This document shows, one piece after another, positions 28,960-38,381 of a DNA stretch of 47,365 bases. Within the stretch, counting starts at the first letter, position 1. Every line of letters starts with the position of its first letter. Made by a program: the position numbers and the translations under genes. The notes below the pieces were generated by a model. That model did no database searches. It was not told the origin of the DNA and saw only the letters and a list, made by a program, of their open reading frames with translations. The DNA is from Bacteroidota bacterium (GTDB taxonomy: Bacteria > Bacteroidota > Bacteroidia > Bacteroidales > VadinHA17), in assembly GCA_011049175.1 (NCBI GenBank), contig DSCJ01000044.1, positions 1 through 47,365 on the forward strand, in the 5' to 3' direction.

Positions 28960-30495
28960 ATGAAAACGATAAAATACCTTGTCATGGTGGCTGTTCTGAT
29001 GGTACTGGCTCCTTCCTGCAGCGAGGATTTCCTGGAGCTGACCAACCCGAACAGACCCGACGTGGATAATTTCTTCAAAACAGAAGAGGATTTCTGGTAT
29101 GCTACCAATGCCATTTACCAGACCCTGTATTATGACGGCTCTTATATGCGATTCTGCCAGCTGGCTCTCGACCTTCGGGGCGATGACGTCAAAGGTGACA
29201 GCCCCTGGGATGTGATACACAATACCGGCCGGTTCAGCCTGCCCAATAACTCTATTATGCAGGAATGGTTGTGGGTGGTGTTCTTCGGAGGGGTTCACCG
29301 GGCGAACCATGTGATTACCCGGATAGACGATATCGAGTGGACCGACCAGGAAATGCACGACCGGTTACTGGGACAGGCCAAATTCCTGAGAGGCCTTTAC
29401 TACATGCACCTGGTGAAGTTTTTCAGAAACATCCCCCTGATCCTGGAACCCTACCAAAGTGCGGATGAATTTTATCAATCGCAGGCAGATCCCGAACTGG
29501 TGTGGGACCAGATCTATGCCGATTTCTCCGATGCGGCCGACCTGCTTCCGGTGCAGTGGGAAAATGCTAAGGATATCGGTCGCGCCACCCGGGGAGCCGC
29601 CCTGGCATACCTAGGAAAGGCGTATCTGTTCAATCATAGGTATGGAGATGCAGCCGATCAGTTCGAGGATGTTTTTGACCTCGGTATTTACGACCTGATG
29701 GAAAATTACGGCGATAATTTCACTGAAGAATTCGAAAACAACCAGGAATCGATCTTCGAGGTGCAGTTCGACCGGGATGTTGGCGGTACCGTTCTGGGAT
29801 GGGTGGATGAGCCGGCAGCCAACTGGAGTAAAACCACGGCCCGGGCCATTACTTATGGCCCCGAGAATTTTGGTTTCTCCGACGTGCTGCCAACCCGTTA
29901 CCTGTTCGAACAGTTCCAGATTGAACAAACCGTGGGCGGAGAGGTGGATCCCAGGCTGAGGGAAACCATTATCTATGATTACCCGGGATGTACCCTGTAC
30001 GGTGTGGCTTTCCGGGATGCATACCCCGATCATACCAAGATCTTCCCGAAAAAATACCAGAATGACCAGAGCGGGATAGAAAATGAGTTCGACTGGCGTT
30101 CAGGCATCAACGAAAGGTTGATGCGCTATGCCGATGTGCTGCTGATGTATGCCGAGTGCATGATACAGCTAGACCAGCCCGGGGTTGCCGCTCAGTACAT
30201 GCAGATGGTAAGAGACCGGGTGGATCTTCCCGACCGCGAAATGGAATTTGCAGCCTATACGAAAGACCAGCTGATGGAGCAGCTTGCCCACGAGCGGTTC
30301 CTGGAATTTGCCCTGGAGGGACACCGGTTCGATGATATCGTCCGCTGGGGATGGCTGTATGATCCGGACAAACTGGCTGAGCTCAAGGTGAACGATCCTG
30401 AGTTCGAAGCATATGTTCCCGGACGTGAGTACTTCTCCATTCCACAGCAGGAAATCGATACAAACGAAAATATCCGGCAAAATCCGGGGTATTGA
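28960..30495 (+). CDS. SusD-family glycan-binding lipoprotein
   Basis: A 511-residue lipoprotein, the surface lid of the SusC channel. The start at 28960 (MKTIKYLVMV) gives a standard lipoprotein signal with lipobox LAPSC at residues 16-20. An in-frame ATG at 28933 would lengthen the n-region by nine residues. The SusD/RagB fold is shown by the early NRPDVDNFF segment, helical TPR-like repeats such as QAKFLRGLYYMHLVKFF, and the C-terminal ERFLEFALEGHRFDDIVRWG motif. Its partner is the adjacent SusC. No SusE/SusF-like surface glycan-binding protein follows. Confidence 0.96.
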   Translation: MKTIKYLVMVAVLMVLAPSCSEDFLELTNPNRPDVDNFFKTEEDFWYATNAIYQTLYYDGSYMRFCQLALDLRGDDVKGDSPWDVIHNTGRFSLPNNSIMQEWLWVVFFGGVHRANHVITRIDDIEWTDQEMHDRLLGQAKFLRGLYYMHLVKFFRNIPLILEPYQSADEFYQSQADPELVWDQIYADFSDAADLLPVQWENAKDIGRATRGAALAYLGKAYLFNHRYGDAADQFEDVFDLGIYDLMENYGDNFTEEFENNQESIFEVQFDRDVGGTVLGWVDEPAANWSKTTARAITYGPENFGFSDVLPTRYLFEQFQIEQTVGGEVDPRLRETIIYDYPGCTLYGVAFRDAYPDHTKIFPKKYQNDQSGIENEFDWRSGINERLMRYADVLLMYAECMIQLDQPGVAAQYMQMVRDRVDLPDREMEFAAYTKDQLMEQLAHERFLEFALEGHRFDDIVRWGWLYDPDKLAELKVNDPEFEAYVPGREYFSIPQQEIDTNENIRQNPGY

Positions 30496-30579
30496 TAAAA
30501 ATTCACCCTGATTTGACGGGTTAGATTGATAAGGTTAGGTTTAGTTGATTGCGCATGAGGAAGAATGGAGTGCCTGTAA

Positions 30580-30641
30580 CTGCCAGTGAACGAAAATTGC
30601 ATGTTTCAGCAAGCATTTTTAACGTTCATTGGCAGCTTTTT
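30580..30641 (+). terminator. Large hairpin between susD and the GH43 gene
   Basis: CTGCCAGTGAACG (30580-30592) pairs with CGTTCATTGGCAG (30623-30635) with one G-U-type mismatch in 13. Partial inner pairing between an AAAATTGC and a GCATTTTT segment extends it, and CTTTTTA follows directly. It lies 84 bases after susD and 44 before the GH43 ATG. It could stop or attenuate transcription from the susCD promoter. Confidence 0.6.
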
Positions 30642-30685
30642 ATCTATTTTCAAAGTTTTAACACACCAGAAGGAAAGCGCTGGAA

Positions 30686-32113
30686 ATGGTAAAAAAAATA
30701 TCCATGCGATGGATCCTCTGGATCGGGATGATGACCCTTTTGTGTGTTTCCTGCAAGAATCATGAACCCGATCCCAACGGAAACGAAGAACCGGATCCCT
30801 ATGATCCGATGATTGCCGACGATTACAGCTCGGTGGCACATATCAGTAATTCATCTTACTGGGGGCCCTATAACCTGCACGATCCCACCATGATCAGGCA
30901 CGGAGAATATTATTATATATTTTCCACCGATGTGATGTACGGATACCCCGTTGAAAAAAAGGGGACGATGTTCAGACGGTCGAAAGACCTGGTGCACTGG
31001 GAGTTTCTCGGCTGGGCCTTTGACGAAATCCCGCAGACCGCCCTGCAGTATATCCTCGATGAATCGGGCGGAGGAGAACCCAACGGGATATGGGCTCCTT
31101 ATATTCTGAAAGTGGGGGATACCTTTCGCCTCTATTATTCCGCCTCCATTTTCGGACGGAAAATTTCGTGTATCGGACTGGCAACCGGCAATTCGCCCGA
31201 AGGCCCCTGGGAAGACCAGGGGATTGTCATAGCTACCAGCGAGGAGGACGAGATCAACTCCATCGATCCTACGGTGGTTGTGGATGCGGAAACCGGTCAG
31301 CACTGGATGGCCTATGGTTCCTATTTTGCCGGAATTTACATGGTGGAACTGGACCCGGCTACCGGCATGCTCCTGAACCCCGGCGATATGGGGAAACGCA
31401 TTGCTTTCAGAAACCAGTACATGGATGCGATCGAAGGCCCCGAGATACTGTATCATCCCGGAAGGCAGCAGTACTATTTGTTCGTGTCATATGGTTGGCT
31501 GGAAGACAGCTATAACGTGCGTGTGGGCCGGTCTGACAGTCCCGATGGTCCGTACTATGACATTTATGGAAATGATATGGCCCAGCCGGGAGATAACATG
31601 CCCATGATCACCGCACAATATCAATTCGATTACCACTCGGGCTGGCAGGGAGTGGGCCATAACGGAGCGCTCAGTGATGGGGAAGATTATTATTTTGTGA
31701 GCCAGGGCCGGCTCGGTAGCAATAAATACCTGATGAACCTCCATCTGAGGAAAATGTTTTTTACCTCCTCGGGATGGCCCGTTGTTTCTCCCGAACGTTA
31801 TGCGGGAGTGCCGCAGACCACTATTTCGGAAGCCGACCTTGCGGGGAAGTGGGAGCATATTGACCTGGCGAATACAGAAGCGAAAAACGAATCGGTGATG
31901 ATTGAGCTCAATGAAGGCGGATCCATAAGCGGAAAGAACCAGCCGTTCTGGACGTATACCGACGGGGTTCTTACACTCAGCCTGAATAACGGCGATACCG
32001 TGTACGAGGCCATTGTGCTGAACGGGTGGGATTGGGAAAGACGAACCCGTACCATCCTGTATACAGGTCTTACCGAAGAAGGTCTGGCAGGCTGGGGAAA
32101 GAAAGTGGATTAG
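30686..32113 (+). CDS. GH43 endo-alpha-1,5-L-arabinanase, surface lipoprotein
   Basis: A 475-residue enzyme predicted to cut alpha-1,5-linked arabinan backbones internally. The N-terminus carries a lipoprotein-like signal ending in CVSC, so it is probably membrane-anchored, perhaps at the cell surface. The five-bladed propeller covers about 45-355. The three expected catalytic acids are visible: D66 in NLHDPTMI (base), D194 in SIDPTVV (pKa modulator) and E250 in DAIEGPEI (acid). Residues about 365-475 form the extra beta domain known as GH43_C in extracellular arabinanases. It follows susD by 190 bases, separated by a hairpin. Endo rather than exo action is inferred from resemblance to known arabinanases. 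Confidence 0.92.
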   Translation: MVKKISMRWILWIGMMTLLCVSCKNHEPDPNGNEEPDPYDPMIADDYSSVAHISNSSYWGPYNLHDPTMIRHGEYYYIFSTDVMYGYPVEKKGTMFRRSKDLVHWEFLGWAFDEIPQTALQYILDESGGGEPNGIWAPYILKVGDTFRLYYSASIFGRKISCIGLATGNSPEGPWEDQGIVIATSEEDEINSIDPTVVVDAETGQHWMAYGSYFAGIYMVELDPATGMLLNPGDMGKRIAFRNQYMDAIEGPEILYHPGRQQYYLFVSYGWLEDSYNVRVGRSDSPDGPYYDIYGNDMAQPGDNMPMITAQYQFDYHSGWQGVGHNGALSDGEDYYFVSQGRLGSNKYLMNLHLRKMFFTSSGWPVVSPERYAGVPQTTISEADLAGKWEHIDLANTEAKNESVMIELNEGGSISGKNQPFWTYTDGVLTLSLNNGDTVYEAIVLNGWDWERRTRTILYTGLTEEGLAGWGKKVD

Positions 32114-32195
32114 GAATGGTAAAATAATTAATAATTGTTATTATTACACTTTATCGAAAATAAATTAAGGATAACCACTATTAAAAACAGAGAAG

Positions 32196-33785
32196 ATGAG
32201 CAAAAGAAAACTTTTTCGAACATTTGTTTTGGGACTTGTCCTGGTTGGAACTCCCTGGGCTTTTCTGCAAGGGCAGAATGCGAAGATAAAAATTGATATA
32301 GACCGGACCGTTGGCAAGGTGAATCCGATGATCTACGGCAATTTTGTTGAACACCTTGGCCGGTGTGTTTATGGCGGCATCTATGATCCCGGATCCCCAC
32401 TGGCTGATGAGGATGGTTTCAGGAAAGATGTGCTGGAAGCCGTGAAGGACCTGAACATCCCTATTATCCGGTACCCCGGCGGAAATTTTGTTTCCAATTA
32501 TCACTGGCTCGACGGGGTGGGACCGGAGCGTGTCCCCAGGATGGAGCTGGCCTGGCACAGGCTGGAAACCAATGAATTCGGCACCAATGAGTTCATGAAA
32601 TTCTGTGAAAAGGTCGGTGCCGAGCCCTATTTTGCCGTGAACATGGGAACGGGTACCATCGAGGAGGCCCAGCGCTGGCTGGAGTATACCAATGTAGAGG
32701 AAGGACCTTATTATGCCGAACTGAGGAAAAAGCACGGTTTCCCCGAACCCTATGATATTAAATACTGGAGCCTGGGTAATGAAATGGACGGGTTCTGGCA
32801 GATGGGACACCTGAATGCTGAAGACTATTCAAAAAAAGCACGGGAAACAGCCAAGCTGATGCGGCTTACCGATCCCGATATCAAGCTGATCGCCGCAGGT
32901 TCTTCCAACTACCGCCCATGGGCCGATCCTGATGCCTGGAACCAGACCATCCTGCACGAACTGAAGGATGTGATCGATTATATTGCCCTGCATATTTATG
33001 TAGGGAATCCCGACGATAATTATTACAATTTTATGTCTACACCCCACGTTATGGACCAGCGGACCCAGATCGTCAGGGGAATGATCCTGGAAGTGATGCA
33101 GGATGCCGACCGGGCAGGCAAAGACCCCATCTACATTGCCTGGGATGAGTACAATGTATGGTACCGGGCACGCACGGGAGATAACATGCGGGGTGATCGT
33201 GCCCTGGAAGAAATATACAACCTGGAAGATGCCCTGGTGATTGCCTCCTTCCTGAACGGCTTTATCCGGAATGCCGACATCGTGAAAATGGCCAATATGG
33301 CACAGCTGGTGAATGTGATCGGGCCTATCTTTACCAGCGAAACCGATATGTTCAAACAAACCATCTACTATCCTTTCCAGTTGTTTTCGAAGTATGCCCA
33401 CGGAACAGCCCTGGATATCTTTGTAGACTGCGATACCTATGATACCGATGAATTCTTTATCGGTCTGGGCGAAAAAACCACCCGTCAGACAGACGTTCCT
33501 TACCTGGATGTGTCTTCTGTTTATGAAGACGGAAAAGTGGTGATCGCTGTGGTGAACCGGCATAAAGACCAGCCTATTGAAACTGAAATTATTTCTCAGA
33601 CCGGCAGGTTCAGGGGAAATATCGAGGTGTACGAAGTGAACGGACCGGATGTGAAAGCCCGGAACGACTTCGGCAAAACCCTGGTGAAAACCGAAACCAA
33701 ACCATCGGTCAGAGCTTCGGGAGATAAATTTACCTATACTTTTCCGCCTCACTCGTTCACCATGCTGATAGGCGAAATCAAATAA
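32196..33785 (+). CDS. GH51 alpha-L-arabinofuranosidase
   Basis: A 529-residue exported enzyme that removes alpha-L-arabinofuranose units from arabinan oligosaccharides. A signal peptide of about 27 residues ends near LQGQ with no lipobox, which points to the periplasm. The TIM barrel holds the acid/base E196 in SLGNEMDG and the nucleophile E318 in AWDEYNVW. The N-terminal GNFVEHLGRCVYGGI motif is characteristic of GH51, and a beta-sandwich closes the protein. It starts 82 bases after the GH43 gene and is followed by a strong terminator, so it appears to be the last gene of that transcript. Confidence 0.95.
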   Translation: MSKRKLFRTFVLGLVLVGTPWAFLQGQNAKIKIDIDRTVGKVNPMIYGNFVEHLGRCVYGGIYDPGSPLADEDGFRKDVLEAVKDLNIPIIRYPGGNFVSNYHWLDGVGPERVPRMELAWHRLETNEFGTNEFMKFCEKVGAEPYFAVNMGTGTIEEAQRWLEYTNVEEGPYYAELRKKHGFPEPYDIKYWSLGNEMDGFWQMGHLNAEDYSKKARETAKLMRLTDPDIKLIAAGSSNYRPWADPDAWNQTILHELKDVIDYIALHIYVGNPDDNYYNFMSTPHVMDQRTQIVRGMILEVMQDADRAGKDPIYIAWDEYNVWYRARTGDNMRGDRALEEIYNLEDALVIASFLNGFIRNADIVKMANMAQLVNVIGPIFTSETDMFKQTIYYPFQLFSKYAHGTALDIFVDCDTYDTDEFFIGLGEKTTRQTDVPYLDVSSVYEDGKVVIAVVNRHKDQPIETEIISQTGRFRGNIEVYEVNGPDVKARNDFGKTLVKTETKPSVRASGDKFTYTFPPHSFTMLIGEIK

Positions 33786-33818
33786 TCCGCAAACATATCC
33801 TTACCGCCAAATGATTGT

Positions 33819-33857
33819 AATCCGGGCAGGAAAAGCCTTCATGCCCGGATTTTTTTT
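33819..33857 (+). terminator. Intrinsic terminator after the GH51 gene
   Basis: A 10-bp perfect stem, AATCCGGGCA (33819-33828) with TGCCCGGATT (33842-33851), closes a 13-base loop and is followed by a run of T. It implies that the downstream GH127/146 gene has its own promoter; a near-match -7 element TATATTCG is seen at 33892-33899. Confidence 0.88.
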
Positions 33858-33929
33858 ATTGACCGGGCTGGAAATAACCTTTCAACATCAGTATATTCGC
33901 GAAAAAAATTCTGCGTAAAATTGAATACA

Positions 33930-35861
33930 ATGAGAAAAATTGTGTGGATAATGGCTGTTGTCGTCCTGGCAGGCTGCAGCGAACAACCTGCCGGCGAAAT
34001 GAAATCATTTCCCCTGTCAGATGTAAAACTTGCCGAAGGAAGTCCCTTTTACAGGGCACAGCAGGCCGATATGCATTATATGCTGGCCATAGATCCCGAC
34101 CGGTTGCTGGCTCCTTATCTGACGGAAGCCGGATTATCCCCCCGGAAAAAAGGATACGGAAACTGGGAAGGTACAGGCCTGAACGGACACATTGGAGGTC
34201 ATTACCTCAGCGCCCTGGCGTTTATGTATGCTTCCGCCGGGAATGAAGAACTGCTTGAACGCCTGAACTATATGATCGACTGGCTGGGAAAATGCCAGGA
34301 AGAGCACGGGAACGGATACGTGGGTGGCGTTCCGGGATCCGAAGCCCTGTGGGAACAAATTGCCGCCGGGAATATTCAGGCCGAACCGTTTTCCCTGAAC
34401 GGGGCATGGGTTCCCTGGTATAACCTGCATAAAGTATTCGCCGGATTGCGCGATGCCTGGGAAGTGACCGGGATTGTAAAAGCAAGGGATATTCTTACCG
34501 GCCTGGCCGACTGGTGTTACCGACTTACCGAAAATCTGACTGACGAACAGATGCAGGATATGCTGCGGTGTGAGCATGGCGGGATGAATGAAGTGCTGGC
34601 TGATGTGTACCGGATTACCGGCGATGAAAAATACCTTGCCCTGGCCAGGAAGTTTTCCCACAGGGAAATACTTATTCCCCTGATGGAAGGGAAAGACGAA
34701 CTGACCGGGAAACATGCCAACACCCAGATCCCCAAAGTAATTGGTTACCGGCGTATCGCCGAACTCGGCAACGATACAGCCTGGGCACAGGCAGCGGAAT
34801 TTTTCTGGCAAACCGTGGTGCGGAACCGAACTTTTGTCATTGGAGGAAACAGCAACAACGAACATTTTCATGCACCCGGCCGCTTCGAAAGGGTGATGCA
34901 TTCTACCACCGGGCCGGAAACCTGCAATACCTACAATATGCTGAGGCTGACCGGCATGCTGTATCTTGCACAGCCCGATGCCCGGTACATGGATTTCTAT
35001 GAAAGGGCCCTGTATAACCACATTCTTACAACCCAGCATCCCGACGGGGGTTTTGTTTATTTTACCCCCCTGAGGCCACGGCATTACCGTGTGTATTCCC
35101 GCCCCGATTCCTGTTTCTGGTGCTGTGTGGGATCAGGACTCGAAAATCACGGGAAATACGGGGAGATGATCTATGCCCATAATAATAAGGAATTGTATGT
35201 TAATCTCTTCATTCCTTCCACTCTGCACTGGAAGGAAAAGGACCTGGTTCTGGAACAGGTAACGGATTTTCCCCTGGAAGATCAGACCGAGCTCAGATTT
35301 TCCCTGAAAAAGGATACACGCTTTGTTCTGTATATCAGAAATCCGCGCTGGGTGAGATCGGGTGAGCTGGCAGTGCAGGTGAATGGCGAACCGGTGGCCA
35401 CGGAATGGCTGAACTCATCATGGGTGGCTATTGACAGAAATTGGAAAAATAACGATGTGGTCAGTGTGTACCTGCCCATGCATACGTATTATGAGACCCT
35501 TCCCAATACAAGAAACTGGATTGCTTTTTTACACGGGCCGCTGGTGCTGGCTTCCGTGACCGATACGACCGATCTGGAAGGGTTGTTTGCCGGATCGGGA
35601 AGGAACGATCACATGCCGTCAGGGCCACGGTATCCTCTGGAAGAAACCCCTACCATTGCCCCGGTTTCTCCAGGTTTTATCTCGGAAGTGAAGCCGGTAG
35701 AGGGGAAACCCCTTACTTTCCGTATGCCCGGATTGATTGAACAGGAAGAATACCGCAACCTGGAACTGGTTCCGTTTTATACGGTGCACGAGGCGAGATA
35801 CATGATCTATTGGCCGGTTTCCCGTTCGTCGGTTATGAACGAACTGCCCGCCAGGGAATAA
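33930..35861 (+). CDS. GH127/GH146-type beta-L-arabinofuranosidase, lipoprotein
   Basis: A 643-residue lipoprotein with lipobox VLAGC at residues 13-17. The ATG at 33930 is chosen over a TTG three codons upstream. It belongs to the former DUF1680 group: an (alpha/alpha)6 barrel followed by beta domains. The zinc/cysteine catalytic centre known from GH127 is recognisable as E330 and C332 in GPETCNTYN and C398-C399 in FWCCVGSGLENHGKYG. The ETCNTYNML and CCVGSGLENHGKYG forms resemble GH146 members of Bacteroides arabinan PULs. The enzyme would remove beta-L-arabinofuranose caps, for example from pectic arabinan. It follows a terminator and is convergent with the GH2 gene 35 bases away. Confidence 0.92.
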   Translation: MRKIVWIMAVVVLAGCSEQPAGEMKSFPLSDVKLAEGSPFYRAQQADMHYMLAIDPDRLLAPYLTEAGLSPRKKGYGNWEGTGLNGHIGGHYLSALAFMYASAGNEELLERLNYMIDWLGKCQEEHGNGYVGGVPGSEALWEQIAAGNIQAEPFSLNGAWVPWYNLHKVFAGLRDAWEVTGIVKARDILTGLADWCYRLTENLTDEQMQDMLRCEHGGMNEVLADVYRITGDEKYLALARKFSHREILIPLMEGKDELTGKHANTQIPKVIGYRRIAELGNDTAWAQAAEFFWQTVVRNRTFVIGGNSNNEHFHAPGRFERVMHSTTGPETCNTYNMLRLTGMLYLAQPDARYMDFYERALYNHILTTQHPDGGFVYFTPLRPRHYRVYSRPDSCFWCCVGSGLENHGKYGEMIYAHNNKELYVNLFIPSTLHWKEKDLVLEQVTDFPLEDQTELRFSLKKDTRFVLYIRNPRWVRSGELAVQVNGEPVATEWLNSSWVAIDRNWKNNDVVSVYLPMHTYYETLPNTRNWIAFLHGPLVLASVTDTTDLEGLFAGSGRNDHMPSGPRYPLEETPTIAPVSPGFISEVKPVEGKPLTFRMPGLIEQEEYRNLELVPFYTVHEARYMIYWPVSRSSVMNELPARE

Positions 35862-35896
35862 CCGGATCATCCTCTATCTCCGGGGAACTGCCGGGG

Positions 35897-38317
35897 TTAT
35901 TCCATTCGCACCTCCGCCACGGCCGGCTGAAGCCAGGGGGATGTAAAGGTAATGCGGGCAGTACCCGCTTCCCCGGTGGCCTGAATGTAGGCCAGCATTT
36001 TGCCCTGATACACCCGCTGCACAGGATCGGTATAATTGCCCATGTCGCGGGGATCGCTTGCTTCCAGTCCCAGCAGCCTGGCAGGCCCTTCCACGGTGCA
36101 GGTGATCTCGTTGTCGGAAAGGAAAACGGGGTTCCCGTCCTCATCCATGATCCGGATTTTGATATGTGCAATCCCTTTTTCGCGGGCAACCACCGGATCG
36201 AGCACCTCGGCACGAATGGCGTGCGGGCGCTTGCTGGTGACCAGGGTAAAACGGGCTGCTTCCCTGCCATTCTTGATCCCTACGGCCTCCAGCTTCCCGG
36301 GTTCAAAGGGAATATCCCAGGATATGATCCCGGTCTGGTCGTCATAGGCCCGGATCTCTCCGGCCTGTTTCCCGTTCAGCAGCAACCTGGCCTCGGGGCA
36401 GTTGGTATACGCCACTACCCGGATGGTATCGCCGGCACGGTAGTTCCACAGAGGCGGTGCATCGATGGAAAGGTAATCTTTGCGTCTGCCGCGCGGGACG
36501 GGATAAGTGCCCAGGTAGATCATGGGATCATCCGTCCAGAGGCTCTTTCTGAACCAGGCCCGCGGTTTGATGAAACCGGCCAGGTCGAGCAGTCCGGAAG
36601 TGAATCCGCGGGATGGCCAGGCATGGGATTCGCCCAGATAATTGATACCGGTCCACAGGAACTGGCCGAATATGTAATCATTGTCGCGTACGGATTTCCA
36701 GGCGTCCATCGAATGTCCTGTTTCACTTCCGTAGAGAATCCTTTCGGGATACGTGGTATGATCCAGCTCGTAGCGGTATTCGTTATAATTGTATCCCACT
36801 ACATCCAGGGCGGAGGGGTAATCGGTCTCGTTCGACATGACGGGACCGGCCAGTCCTGCGGTTACCGGCCTGGAAGGATCGTGGGTTTTTATCACGGCTG
36901 CCAGCCGGTGGGCAATGTCGCCCAGCCTCCGGGCATCGGGCTGGTCGGGCAGGTACCCGTGGGTGTGCTGCTGCCTGATGCCCTCCTGGTCAAGGATGGG
37001 GTGGGAGTATGGATCGTTCGGGTAATCCACTTCGTTTCCAATGCTCCACATGAATATCGAAGGATGGTTCCTGTCGCGCAGGATCATGTCTCTCAGGTCT
37101 TTTTCTCCCCATTCGTCAAAAAATTCCGAGTGGCCCTGAAACCCGGGTTCTCCCACATTCCAGCCGTCCAGCCATTTTTTCTTGGGGAACTCCCATTCGT
37201 CAAAGGCTTCGTTCAGTACCAGCAGGCCCAGCTCATCACACAGATGGTACAGATCGGGCGCCTGGGGGTTGTGGCTGGTACGGATGGCATTGCAGCCGAG
37301 CGATTTCAGTATGAGCAGGCGGCGTTTCCATACTTCTTTCGGAACGGCTGCACCCAGGCAGCCGGCGTCGTGGTGCAGGCACACCCCTTTTACCTTCATG
37401 TTCTGTCCGTTCAGAAAGAATCCCCGGTTAGGATCGAATGCCAGGGTGCGGATGCCTGTGGGTTGCTCCGTATGGCCTATCTGTTCGTTTCCCAGGTAAA
37501 GTTCAGTGTGCAGGGAATAAAGATACGGGTTGTCAACCGACCACAGCCGGGGTTGTTTTACTTTCAACTGCCGGGTGAACGTGGCAGATTCACCTGCGGG
37601 GATCCGGACCCTGTCCGAGGCGCTGGCCACGGTTTTTCCCTCAGGGGTTTCCAGTCGGTGGACGATGCGCAGGGTTTCGTCGCGTGCGGTTGTGTTTTGC
37701 AGGGTGGTCTGTATTTCCATCACGGCCTCTTTTCCGGTAACCGAGGGGGTGGTGATATACAACCCCCAGGGACTGATATGCACCGGATGGGCATATACCA
37801 GGTATACGTTTCGATAGATACCCGACCCGGTGTACCAGCGGGAATCGGCATATTTGCTGTGGTCTACCCTTACGGAAAGGGTGTTTTCCTCCCCGAAACG
37901 GATGTGCGGGGTTATATCATAGTAATGCGAAATATATCCGTTTGGCCTCATTCCCAATGGTTTTCCGTTAACAAACACCTCGCCGTTCCGGTATATTCCT
38001 TCAAAATAAAGGTATACTATATTGCCGGTATGATTTTCCGGAATGTGCAGGGTTTTTCGGTACCAGGCTATTCCACCGGGCAGGTAACCTGTAGCGCTGG
38101 CCAGGTCGGGGCTGTATGGACCTTCCACACTCCAGTCGTGCGGCAGGTCTACCGTTATCCACCGGTTATCGTTAAACTCGGGGAGAGCCGCTTCCGTATG
38201 GTCGCCTTTTCTGAATTTCCATTGGTTATTAATCTTTTCATGAATGCCGCTGTGTATCTGAGCGGATGACTGAAAAAAAATAATCTGAAAAAGAATCAGG
38301 GTAAAAAAATATTTCAT
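35897..38317 (-). CDS. GH2 family glycoside hydrolase (beta-galactosidase-like)
   Basis: An 806-residue exported enzyme. The ATG at 38317 (MKYFFTLILFQ) begins a signal peptide ending near SSAQ; the open frame extends 12 codons upstream. Domain order is jelly-roll sugar-binding (LPHDWSVEG, YRNGEVFVNG), Ig-like, TIM barrel and further beta domains, as in GH2. The acid/base is E429 in WSIGNEVDY and the nucleophile E532 in YGSETGHS. The motif GVCLHHDAGCLGAAVP is typical of Bacteroidota beta-galactosidase-like GH2 proteins. It could remove galactose from arabinogalactan or pectic side chains, but other GH2 specificities are possible. It runs opposite to the PUL and has its own promoter region with palindromes. 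Confidence 0.93.
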   Translation of the reverse strand: MKYFFTLILFQIIFFQSSAQIHSGIHEKINNQWKFRKGDHTEAALPEFNDNRWITVDLPHDWSVEGPYSPDLASATGYLPGGIAWYRKTLHIPENHTGNIVYLYFEGIYRNGEVFVNGKPLGMRPNGYISHYYDITPHIRFGEENTLSVRVDHSKYADSRWYTGSGIYRNVYLVYAHPVHISPWGLYITTPSVTGKEAVMEIQTTLQNTTARDETLRIVHRLETPEGKTVASASDRVRIPAGESATFTRQLKVKQPRLWSVDNPYLYSLHTELYLGNEQIGHTEQPTGIRTLAFDPNRGFFLNGQNMKVKGVCLHHDAGCLGAAVPKEVWKRRLLILKSLGCNAIRTSHNPQAPDLYHLCDELGLLVLNEAFDEWEFPKKKWLDGWNVGEPGFQGHSEFFDEWGEKDLRDMILRDRNHPSIFMWSIGNEVDYPNDPYSHPILDQEGIRQQHTHGYLPDQPDARRLGDIAHRLAAVIKTHDPSRPVTAGLAGPVMSNETDYPSALDVVGYNYNEYRYELDHTTYPERILYGSETGHSMDAWKSVRDNDYIFGQFLWTGINYLGESHAWPSRGFTSGLLDLAGFIKPRAWFRKSLWTDDPMIYLGTYPVPRGRRKDYLSIDAPPLWNYRAGDTIRVVAYTNCPEARLLLNGKQAGEIRAYDDQTGIISWDIPFEPGKLEAVGIKNGREAARFTLVTSKRPHAIRAEVLDPVVAREKGIAHIKIRIMDEDGNPVFLSDNEITCTVEGPARLLGLEASDPRDMGNYTDPVQRVYQGKMLAYIQATGEAGTARITFTSPWLQPAVAEVRME

Positions 38318-38348
38318 GCTAAAATGGTTTTGATCAAATTCCGTCTTA

Positions 38349-38366
38349 CTCATCCTGAAGGATGAG
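38349..38366. promoter_or_regulatory. 18-bp palindrome near the GH2 transcription start
   Basis: CTCATCCT (38349-38356) and AGGATGAG (38359-38366) are perfect inverted arms around GA. It lies 31 bases upstream of the GH2 ATG and just downstream of a consensus -7 element, so it would overlap the start of transcription. An adjacent 8-base palindrome, GACATGTC, covers 38366-38373. It could be an operator or a 5' leader hairpin. Confidence 0.4.
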
Positions 38367-38372
38367 ACATGT

Positions 38373-38380
38373 CAAACATA
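38373..38380 (-). promoter_or_regulatory. Candidate -7 promoter element for the GH2 gene
   Basis: On the minus strand this reads TATGTTTG, an exact TAnnTTTG match, 56 bases upstream of the ATG at 38317. Confidence 0.45.
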
Positions 38381-38381
38381 G

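Noticed and set aside
35810-38269. An 819-codon open frame on the plus strand opposite the GH2 gene
   Set aside because: It lies almost entirely antisense to a gene with clear GH2 motifs, has no recognisable domains or signal, and is explained by codon bias leaving few stops in the opposite frame.
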